64,000 nucleotides of DNA from Pseudomonas putida (lineage in GTDB: Bacteria; Pseudomonadota; Gammaproteobacteria; Pseudomonadales; Pseudomonadaceae): assembly GCF_025905425.1 (NCBI RefSeq), contig NZ_CP109603.1, positions 2,950,001 through 3,014,000 on the forward strand, in the 5' to 3' direction. The position numbers and the translations under genes were made by a program. Positions 52,870 to 60,714 of the stretch are shown in pieces; positions within the stretch are counted from its first letter, which is position 1; every line of letters begins with the position of its first letter. Under the pieces are notes generated by a model. The model was not told where the DNA came from. It worked only from the letters and a program-made list of their open reading frames with translations, and made no database searches.

Positions 52870-54033
52870 TCAAAGGACGTGCAAGCCGTCTGCACCCAGC
52901 GGTACCACCGGGCGTGGACGAATATCGGCGACTTCGGTACCGGCATAAGCCCGGTGCAGGGCATGCGACAGGGCGTAGTCCACCAGGCCGCGGTCCAGTG
53001 CTTCCTGCACTTCCAACGCCGAGCCATCAGAGAAGTACGACGGGGTGATATCGATCGCGGCGCCCGGCTGTGAGTCCGGCCCGTTGTTCTGGTACAGGTT
53101 GAGCGTGAGCAGCGCGCTGTAGCCCGGCGACAATGTGCAACGCACGCCAACGAACTGCCCCACGGCTGGCATGGCGACGTTGCTGATAGTGATCGGGTTG
53201 CCTTTCGAGTCTGGCTGGCTGCAGGTCATCGACAGCGTCCAGCCAGTGGCCGGGAAGCCGGTATTGGTGACCTGCAGCGAGTACTCGCGGCTGCCCGCAG
53301 TCACGTCGCTGGGGATGATCAACTGTGAGCTCATCTGCCGCGTCGGCGAACGCCCCGTCTGCATCGACACGTTACGCCAACCGAACTGCAGGTTGTTTCT
53401 GATCAGCGCGGCCATGTCCAGCTGCGAGAACACATCCGGGAACGGGTTGCCGGCGTTGTTCATCCAGGTGATGAAGCAGTAGTGGTCACTGCCCCCGCCT
53501 GGCGGTTGCGGGTTGCTCCAGACAAACGTATCAGCCGCTACGCCGATACCCGACGACGCCAGATTGATGATCGATGAGTCATAGTACGGCTGCGTACCGT
53601 CCGGGTGGTCGCGGTCGGTGGGGATACCGTACTTGGCCCATTCGCTGGGCCACTGGATGGACGCGCAAGGCACGCCGTACAGCTGCACCTTGGTGGTGCT
53701 GCTGACAGCGGCGCCGTTGCGCCCGCGCACATAGATGTAGTTGGCCGTACCTTGGGTAATGGTGCCAGGCGACTGCGTTGCATAGCTGGTCGGCGTGGCC
53801 AGCGCGGTCTGGAAGTTGTACACCGGCTGCGTGCCTGCGATCCAGATATCAGGCGATGCCGACAACGGCGAGTTGGCCGGCACCGTGCCGTCGCTGCTCA
53901 GGTTGGGGCGCATGTAGATGCCCTGGTTGTAGGCCCCCTGCAGGGCAGCGACCCGGCTGGGTGGCTGGGCAGACGGCCCGCGCAGCACCTGGCCATGGCC
54001 GACCACGGGTGGATTCTTGGTTACGATCAACAT
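52870..54033 (-). CDS. Beta-rich protein, paralogue A of the propeller operon
   Basis: 387 residues from ATG 54033 (AGGAG eight bases upstream). No signal peptide. Beta-rich, with YIYVRGRNGAAVSSTTKVQLY, SDHYCFITWMNNAGNPFPDV and an Ig-like C-terminal part (YSLQVTNTGFPATGWTLSMT). It is related to the next gene by clear shared motifs, with some 30-40 extra residues. It lies 18 bases after the 1171-residue protein gene and 22 bases before its paralogue. Family not recognised. Confidence 0.78.
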   Translation of the reverse strand: MLIVTKNPPVVGHGQVLRGPSAQPPSRVAALQGAYNQGIYMRPNLSSDGTVPANSPLSASPDIWIAGTQPVYNFQTALATPTSYATQSPGTITQGTANYIYVRGRNGAAVSSTTKVQLYGVPCASIQWPSEWAKYGIPTDRDHPDGTQPYYDSSIINLASSGIGVAADTFVWSNPQPPGGGSDHYCFITWMNNAGNPFPDVFSQLDMAALIRNNLQFGWRNVSMQTGRSPTRQMSSQLIIPSDVTAGSREYSLQVTNTGFPATGWTLSMTCSQPDSKGNPITISNVAMPAVGQFVGVRCTLSPGYSALLTLNLYQNNGPDSQPGAAIDITPSYFSDGSALEVQEALDRGLVDYALSHALHRAYAGTEVADIRPRPVVPLGADGLHVL

Positions 54034-54051
54034 TGCCAAACTCCTTTTTGA

Positions 54052-57000
54052 CTACATCGAACGAGTACCGGTGCGCAGCGCACTGGCATCGACGAGGGTG
54101 GGTTGTGTTGCAGCAGACACCGACACCACATTCAGCACCGTGGTCGAGGTGTAACAGATCGCATCCAGGGCCGCCTGGCCCAGCAGCGAGAAGCCTTCGG
54201 TGGCCAGCACCACCCGTTTCAGGCGCAAGGGTTTGCACACTTCAGGCAGGCACGGGACGATGTTCAGCGCCACGACCGAGCCGCTTTGCCCAAGCGATGC
54301 CGGTATGGCTGCGCCGAGGTGGCCCAGGCCATAAAGGAACGTCGCGACCACGCCTATGTCGTCGCGGTTCTCGGGCATCTTCTGCGAGAAGTAGACGAAG
54401 ATCCCGTCCATCAGCACACCCAGGCAGGTGTAGATCCACAGCGTGCGGCTGGCCCCATCGGCCGTGGCACACCCCGGCGCACCACTGGAGAAGATCCACG
54501 GGCAGCTGCACAGCTGCGCAGCGGTTTCCAGGGTAAGCGCCACGTAGCCAAGGATTTCGGGCGGCCCCGACTCCGGTGGCAGGCTGTCGCTCAGGGCCGT
54601 CAAACTGCCGTAGAAGAAGTAGGCAACCGAGCCAAGCACGCCGGTCACCAGCGCCAGGTCGCGTGGCAACCATCCGCTCCAACCATCTGCCGCCTGCGCC
54701 AGCACCTGGCGGCCAGCCGGTTTGAGCCCGGTGGCGACGAGCAGCGAGTCGGCATTGAACGCGGCCTTGAAGCGCAACACGCTCGCCTCGTCCGGGAACG
54801 GGGCCTTGTTTTGCAGGATCTTGAACAGCACCGTGCCCGGCACCGCCAGCACCAACGACATCAAGTCCAGCGTGGTGAGGTCCGAGCCATTGGTGATCAG
54901 CCGGTACAGGTCACTGACGAACGGAATGTTCCACTTGGCGTTCATCAGCGTCTTGAGGCCCGTGATCAGCGTCGCGACCGTTTTCAGCATCGCGTCGATC
55001 ACCGCCTGCACGCCCGACAGCACCGCCTGCAGCACGCCTTCGACAACGCTCATCAGCGCTGCCAGCAGCTTGCGGAAGATCTCGTCCGGTGCCGTGCCCA
55101 GGTCTTGCAGGTACGCCAGCGCCTGGGCAAACGCCTGGGACGACTCGGTAAAGTCGACCAACCGCGCCAGCTCTTCCAGGAACTGGCTGAACGGGCCGTC
55201 GGCCGTTTGCATCAGCGCTGCGGCGGCCATGCTCGACTGCGCTGCTGGCGCATTGTTGATCAGGCCGTTGTAGACGATGTTGTTGGCCACCGCCCTGGAC
55301 GTGGCCGGGTCATCCGGCGTGTTGGCCTGCTCGTACCCTCCCAGGCTGTAACTGCCGGCCAAGGTGTTGCGGGCCTCGGCAAACCACTCCTGCAACTGGC
55401 GTTGCAAGGTGTCGATGCTGCCATCGACGATTCGCTGGATGCCCCCCGTGGCGCCCACCAGGAAGTCGAAACCGCTGTTGACGATGTGGGCAATGGCCTC
55501 GTGGGTGCGCAGAATGTCGCCCCAGTTGAACAGAAACGCCAGCCACTCATAGAGCTGCTGGAAAAACACCTTCACCGCCGAGAACACCGCCTCGGCCAGG
55601 TCGAACGCTTTCTCGACCGTGTCCACCAAGGTTTCGAACAGGTACGTGACGCCGTCCACCACAAAGTGGAACGCTGCCTGTATTCCGGCACTGACCGTGG
55701 TCACCACGAAGTCGACCACCTTGATGATGCCCTGGGCGACGCCGGCGATAAAATCACCGATGTCCGTCAGCCAGCTGAACCACCCGCCCGACAGCGAACT
55801 GCTGCGCAAGGCCATCAACAGCCCCGACGCCGCATCGGCGGACAAGTCGGTAAAGCGTACCTCGCCATCGCGCACACTCAAATGCCAGTGCTGCTCCGGC
55901 ACCACCGCCAGGTCGAGCAAACGGGCGCCAGCAAGCGCATCGCTGCGCACCGACACCCCGGCGCGAGGCCGGCGCGGGTCCACATAGGGGGTTGCCGCTG
56001 AGGCCTTGCGGTACACGGGGCTGGTCAACTGCAGGCTGCGGCTGACCGCCTCGGCCACCGCGTTGGCGGTGTCCTGCTTGTGGTACTCATCGCGCAGCAA
56101 CGGCGCACCACTGGCGAGCTTGGCGTTCATCAGCTCATCGCCCGTGGTGACACTGAGCCTGTCCTGCACCTCGGCATCCTGGCGAATTTCGATGCGCTCG
56201 CCGGGCGACATCAACGACGGCACTGCGACCAGAATCGCCGGCGCAGCCAGCGCACTGACCTGCTGGGCAATCGACAGCACCCCCGCGCTGTTGGTCAACA
56301 GGCGCACCGGCCGGCGCGGCGTGACGTAGTAGACCCCACCGTTGATGGCCAGCCGCGAAGGCTCCTCGGTCCAGACCTCGACCGGCGTGTCGCCCAGCGG
56401 TGTGCCCACCTCGCTGAACAACGTGACATCCGTGCTGTACGAAGCGAAGTCCTCGATCTTGCCACCGGCCTGAACCTCCAGCGCCGCAATATTCCAGTTA
56501 CCGCTGAGGGTTTCGCGGGTCAGTTGAGTGACGGTGTTTTGCTGCGCTTGGATTGCGAACACCGCCAGGCCGCCCTCTTCCACTGTGGCCTGGAACGACT
56601 GCACGCCTTTGTACACCGGCGTCGGCTGCGCCCAGCCGGTGGCCGAAGGCGCGGTTTGGCTCGCGTGGTACAGCGTGTTGTCCACGCCCAGCAAAAGCGC
56701 ATTGAGCGCCGGGCGCGATGGCAGCACGGCCACCTGCTTGAACGACGCCCCCACCGTCAACTGCGCCCAGCTGTACGGCTGCTTGCCCCCCCCGACCAGG
56801 CAATAGGCATTGCCATCGGCAAGCACCGCCAGCACCTGGGTATTGCCCACCCCATCGGTCGCCGCCGCCACGTCCAGGCTGCGAAAATTGGCGGCAATCG
56901 CCGGCCGGCTGAGCTGCCCGGTGCTGAGGGTGTATTCGAGAATGACCGTATCGAACACCGAGAACGCCACATTGGCGTCGCTGTTGCCCGTCCACACCGC

Positions 57001-57567
57001 GTTCAGGGTCTGCAACTGCAAGGTGGTGCCATTGAGCGAGGCAGGCGCACGGCCAGCCCACACGCCCCAGCTGAAGTTGTACAGCGTACCGACCAGGCCC
57101 TTGGCCTCGATCAGCACCCCGATGTAGAGCTTGTTGTTGATGCGAGTGGTGGTGATGCGCGCAATGCGTATGGCATTGGAAGGCAGCGGCACATCGATCA
57201 TTTTCACCGCCGACCAGCGCACCGCCGATGTAGGCTGCTCGACGCAGTACAGCAAGTTGGTGCCTTGGGCGGCGAACAGCACGATGTCACCGCCCGGCGT
57301 CAGGCCGGTGGCGATCACCTCACCGGTCAGCCCGGTTTGCGTCGCGCTGTTGGCTGTGGCGCTTTGCGGGTCGGGGTAGATGTTCCAGACCTGGGTATTG
57401 CTGCCGCTGGTGAACAGCTCCACATCACCACGGCCGTTGACGATGGCCGAAGCAGAGCTGCCACCGTGCACGGCGCTGGCCATGCGGTAGTTCTGCATGA
57501 AGCGCGATTCTGGGACGACGGTGACGGGAGTACGGGCGTGCGGGGGCGACGACGCTAATCTTTCCAT
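54052..57567 (-). CDS. Large protein with propeller-like N-terminus, helical middle and C-terminal membrane helices
   Basis: 1171 residues from ATG 57567 (GGAG upstream). No signal peptide. Residues about 20-380 are repeated beta segments resembling a tectonin or WD-type propeller (GRGDVELFTSGSNTQVWNIY, then GVGNTQVLAVLADGNAYCLV, and ALLLGVDNTLYHASQ). About 600-900 is amphipathic helix (DFIAGVAQGIIKVVDFVVTT, TYLFETLVDTVEKAFDLAEA). Four membrane helices lie near 972-992, 1004-1020, 1043-1061 and 1072-1092. It is the first gene of a three-gene operon. The form suggests a membrane-inserting or surface complex; this is inference and no family is recognised. Confidence 0.8.
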   Translation of the reverse strand: MERLASSPPHARTPVTVVPESRFMQNYRMASAVHGGSSASAIVNGRGDVELFTSGSNTQVWNIYPDPQSATANSATQTGLTGEVIATGLTPGGDIVLFAAQGTNLLYCVEQPTSAVRWSAVKMIDVPLPSNAIRIARITTTRINNKLYIGVLIEAKGLVGTLYNFSWGVWAGRAPASLNGTTLQLQTLNAVWTGNSDANVAFSVFDTVILEYTLSTGQLSRPAIAANFRSLDVAAATDGVGNTQVLAVLADGNAYCLVGGGKQPYSWAQLTVGASFKQVAVLPSRPALNALLLGVDNTLYHASQTAPSATGWAQPTPVYKGVQSFQATVEEGGLAVFAIQAQQNTVTQLTRETLSGNWNIAALEVQAGGKIEDFASYSTDVTLFSEVGTPLGDTPVEVWTEEPSRLAINGGVYYVTPRRPVRLLTNSAGVLSIAQQVSALAAPAILVAVPSLMSPGERIEIRQDAEVQDRLSVTTGDELMNAKLASGAPLLRDEYHKQDTANAVAEAVSRSLQLTSPVYRKASAATPYVDPRRPRAGVSVRSDALAGARLLDLAVVPEQHWHLSVRDGEVRFTDLSADAASGLLMALRSSSLSGGWFSWLTDIGDFIAGVAQGIIKVVDFVVTTVSAGIQAAFHFVVDGVTYLFETLVDTVEKAFDLAEAVFSAVKVFFQQLYEWLAFLFNWGDILRTHEAIAHIVNSGFDFLVGATGGIQRIVDGSIDTLQRQLQEWFAEARNTLAGSYSLGGYEQANTPDDPATSRAVANNIVYNGLINNAPAAQSSMAAAALMQTADGPFSQFLEELARLVDFTESSQAFAQALAYLQDLGTAPDEIFRKLLAALMSVVEGVLQAVLSGVQAVIDAMLKTVATLITGLKTLMNAKWNIPFVSDLYRLITNGSDLTTLDLMSLVLAVPGTVLFKILQNKAPFPDEASVLRFKAAFNADSLLVATGLKPAGRQVLAQAADGWSGWLPRDLALVTGVLGSVAYFFYGSLTALSDSLPPESGPPEILGYVALTLETAAQLCSCPWIFSSGAPGCATADGASRTLWIYTCLGVLMDGIFVYFSQKMPENRDDIGVVATFLYGLGHLGAAIPASLGQSGSVVALNIVPCLPEVCKPLRLKRVVLATEGFSLLGQAALDAICYTSTTVLNVVSVSAATQPTLVDASALRTGTRSM

Positions 57568-57861
57568 GATTTGCTCCGGGGGGCGGGTTGATCCATCGAC
57601 GAAGAGAGTAGGAGCGATTTGGGAAGAGGCTTCGTTTATTTTGGAATACCGGGAGTAGCGATTTGCTATCAGCTTGCTGAGCCGTGAGTTTCAGAGGTTT
57701 TGCAATCGGCAAGCGGATGATGATGGCAAAATGCCTTAGCAGACGGCAGAATCCATACGACTCGAATGGCATGGCAAAGGCGTACTCCAACGCCCAACCG
57801 CTTGGAAGGTGGAAGCAGCCATCACACCTCATTGACCCAGACTAGAACTACCAGGAAACGT

Positions 57862-58785
57862 ATGGACATTTTGATCGTTGGAAAACACTTCATCGGTAAG
57901 CCTGGGCGCATCGTAAAAACCGAAATCACTTTCAAGCGCATTGCTTCATCGATCGCAGACGCAAAAATCCTCCCGTTAAACTGGGGTGAGGCCGCGCTGT
58001 CTATTGTTAACCCGCTGCTGGGACCTACAGCGAATCTAGGCAGGGCCATCTATGACTCCATGAGCAAAATGGGCCTCGATATCGTGGACACGGGCATCAA
58101 AGGCAATGTCATCGATAAGAAGACACTGCGCAGTGCCGGCATGGGCTACGACGACCCACTGTTCCAGGGCGTCTTTTCGAACAAGGTCCAATACACCACA
58201 CTCGTAAAGAATCTCCCCTCGGATGACAGTGAAATCGTCATCTGCGACCCACAACTGGCACAGGCCATCTATGGAGGCGCGGCGCCCAACCCTGGTGTGT
58301 ACCTGGCAGAAAAAAACAACATCATCGCTGCAAGCAAATTTTCGGAAGGCCGACTGGAAAGGCTCAGGGTTGCGATTCTTGAGGCATTTTCAAACCTGGG
58401 CGCCTCGCGCATCTGCGTCAAAGACCTGACCGACACCCATTTCAACGCAGAAAACGAGCTGCCTAAAGAGCTGGTCAAGAACGCAGCGAACTTGAAAATC
58501 TCCTTCTCCAAAAAGCTAGACTTCGATTTTAGCGTTGATTACAACAAGGCTCACTTGACGACCAGCACTGAACGCGCGAAACGGGCACTGGCGTTCTTGC
58601 GTTGCGCACCCGAGCTTGCCCAAACCGTTGAGCACCTGATCGCCAACCCCGGCGCCATAAACAAAATCAGAAAGACCGTTAGCCTGGATATCAGCTTTGG
58701 CATGAAGGCCGAGGTCGTTTCAATTTTCCAGGGTTCTTATGCGGGTGGGTACAACCGTAAATTTGCAGTGGAAATCGATTTTTGA
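57862..58785 (+). CDS. Orphan soluble protein, lower GC than neighbours
   Basis: 307 residues from ATG 57862 (AGGAAACG upstream). The predicted protein is mixed alpha/beta without signal peptide or membrane helix. No motif is recognised; notable stretches are ADAKILPLNWGEAALSIVNP, SEIVICDPQLAQAIYGGAAP and the C-terminal SIFQGSYAGGYNRKFAVEID. Its base composition is clearly more AT-rich than the surrounding genes, which suggests transfer. It is divergent from the propeller operon and lies ahead of the DUF262 pair, separated by a terminator. Confidence 0.7.
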   Translation: MDILIVGKHFIGKPGRIVKTEITFKRIASSIADAKILPLNWGEAALSIVNPLLGPTANLGRAIYDSMSKMGLDIVDTGIKGNVIDKKTLRSAGMGYDDPLFQGVFSNKVQYTTLVKNLPSDDSEIVICDPQLAQAIYGGAAPNPGVYLAEKNNIIAASKFSEGRLERLRVAILEAFSNLGASRICVKDLTDTHFNAENELPKELVKNAANLKISFSKKLDFDFSVDYNKAHLTTSTERAKRALAFLRCAPELAQTVEHLIANPGAINKIRKTVSLDISFGMKAEVVSIFQGSYAGGYNRKFAVEIDF

Positions 58786-58792
58786 CGTATTT

Positions 58793-58834
58793 GGCGTGGG
58801 CTTGATGGGCAACCTTCAACTGCCACGCTTTTTT
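58793..58834 (+). terminator. Rho-independent terminator after the orphan gene
   Basis: GCGTGG (58794-58799) pairs with CCACGC (58823-58828), followed by a run of six T. It separates the orphan gene from the DUF262 pair, so the two are probably not one transcript. Confidence 0.65.
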
Positions 58835-58917
58835 ACGTGCAACTGAATGGGCATAATGATGGCAAACAGCCTTCATTCAGCGCTCTCGCAGCACTGAGCC
58901 GCCCCGAAAGGAATCGA

Positions 58918-60714
58918 ATGAACCATTCCGATTTATGCCTCAAACCCATCCACGAACTGCTCACCGATGAACAGGGCAACCCGACCCGCTTCTGGATCCC
59001 CGCTTACCAGCGCGGCTACCGCTGGAAGCCTCTGCAGGTTACTCAGTTGCTGGAAGATGTGCGCGAGTTCAGCCGCCGCCGCAATCCCCAGCCAGAAGAT
59101 TTCTATTGCCTGCAGCCACTGGTGATCAAAGCTACCGCACAGGGTCAGCTCGAAGTGGTCGATGGCCAGCAGCGTCTTACCACGCTGCTGTTGATTCTTC
59201 GTCATTTCAATGAGCGGCTGGCGGAAAAGTATCGGCAGAAGTTGTTCACCCTCAATTACGAAACCCGCCCAGAGCTGCTGGCGTTTCTGGAGGACCCCAA
59301 TGAAGCCGATGCCGACAGCAACGTCGACTACTTCTACCTGTTCAATGCCCTGAAAACCATTGAGGACTGGTTCAGCCGCCGCGCTCACGAGGTCGATGAG
59401 ATAAAGACGGCATTGCTGAACAAGACCCGAGTCATTTGGTTCGAACTGGACGCTCAGGACAATGCGGTAGACGCATTTACCCGCCTGAACGTGGGCAAGA
59501 TTGCCTTGACCGATGACGAGCTCATTCGGGCACTGTTCCTCAAACGCGGGGACTGCACCGAACCCGATACCGCCGCTCGGCAATTGAAGATCGCCCACGA
59601 ATGGGACCAGTTGGAAAAAGCCCTTCAGGCCGACGAGTTCTGGTTCTTCCTGAGCAATCAGCAAGGGCGCACACAGAACCGCATCGGCCTGTTGTTCGAT
59701 CTGGTCGCCAAAGCCGACGGGTTGGGCAATGAGGCGGGCCAGGATGAGCATGGGGTCTTCCATGCCTATAGCCGCAAACTCGAGGAGACTGGCGCCACCT
59801 CGAAGGTGTGGCTGCGCATCAAGCAAACCTTCATGATGCTGGAAGAGTGGTTTGAAGACCGCACCCTCTACCACATTGTCGGGTTCCTGATTCATCACGG
59901 CATGGATGTCGCTGATATCTGCAAACTCTCGCAGCAAACAACCAAGAGCGCATTCGAACGCAAACTGCGCAAAGAGGTATTTGCCCGCACCGTCGGCGAC
60001 GAAGACCTCGACACCCTGAAACCCGAAGCGCTGCACTTGTGCATCAGCGAACGCCTTAAAGAGCTGGAATACGGTCGCCATTCACCGGCCATTCGCTCGT
60101 TGCTGTTGCTGTTCAATCTGGCCACCCTGCTGGACAGCCCACGCTCCAACTTGCGCTTCCAGTTCGACAGTTTCAAGAACGGTGAATGGGACATCGAACA
60201 CGTACGCTCGATCGCCTCCAGCCGCCCGCTGCGCCTGCACGACCAACTGAGCTGGCTGAACCTGTGTGCGGGTTACCTTGAAGCACTGCGACCCGAAGAG
60301 AAAGCGGGACTGGCCAGCCAGCTGTTGAGCAGCATTCACGCATTCATCAAACAATCAAAGAAAAGCCATTCCGACGAAGCGTTCGAAGCGCTTTACAACA
60401 AACTGCTGGCCTTCTTCCAGGAAACCGATGAAGCGCCTACAGACCATCGTATCTGCAACCTGGCCCTGCTCGATAAAGCGACCAATCGCAGTTACAAGAA
60501 CGCCGTGTTCGCGGTCAAGCGCAAAGCGCTGCTAGCCCTAGACCAATCGGGGATCTTCGTGCCGCTGTGCACCCGCAATGTATTCCTCAAATGCTACAGC
60601 CCACAAGCCGACAACGTGATGGTCTGGAGCAAGGACGATCGCGACGCCTATCAAGCTGAAATCAACCGGGCCCTGGTGGGCTTCTTCAGTGCAACCCAGG
60701 AGATTACCCGATGA
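58918..60714 (+). CDS. DUF262-DUF1524 protein (GmrSD-like, putative modification-dependent nuclease)
   Basis: 598 residues from ATG 58918 (AAGGA six bases upstream). DUF262 shows IPAYQRGYRW (27-36), the DGQQRLTT motif (82-89) and FTRLNVGKIALTDDELI (from 187). The C-terminal DUF1524 shows WDIEHV with H428 and CNLALLDKATNRSYKNAVF (from 513), which form an HNH-like site. GmrSD proteins restrict phages with modified bases, using DUF262 for nucleotide hydrolysis and DUF1524 for cutting. It overlaps the next gene by four bases. Confidence 0.88.
   Translation: MNHSDLCLKPIHELLTDEQGNPTRFWIPAYQRGYRWKPLQVTQLLEDVREFSRRRNPQPEDFYCLQPLVIKATAQGQLEVVDGQQRLTTLLLILRHFNERLAEKYRQKLFTLNYETRPELLAFLEDPNEADADSNVDYFYLFNALKTIEDWFSRRAHEVDEIKTALLNKTRVIWFELDAQDNAVDAFTRLNVGKIALTDDELIRALFLKRGDCTEPDTAARQLKIAHEWDQLEKALQADEFWFFLSNQQGRTQNRIGLLFDLVAKADGLGNEAGQDEHGVFHAYSRKLEETGATSKVWLRIKQTFMMLEEWFEDRTLYHIVGFLIHHGMDVADICKLSQQTTKSAFERKLRKEVFARTVGDEDLDTLKPEALHLCISERLKELEYGRHSPAIRSLLLLFNLATLLDSPRSNLRFQFDSFKNGEWDIEHVRSIASSRPLRLHDQLSWLNLCAGYLEALRPEEKAGLASQLLSSIHAFIKQSKKSHSDEAFEALYNKLLAFFQETDEAPTDHRICNLALLDKATNRSYKNAVFAVKRKALLALDQSGIFVPLCTRNVFLKCYSPQADNVMVWSKDDRDAYQAEINRALVGFFSATQEITR

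Noticed and set aside
54103..57558. Two plus-strand frames (632 and 492 codons) over the 1171-residue gene
   Set aside because: Arginine- and histidine-rich translations typical of antisense high-GC frames. The minus-strand gene has a good start signal and operon context.
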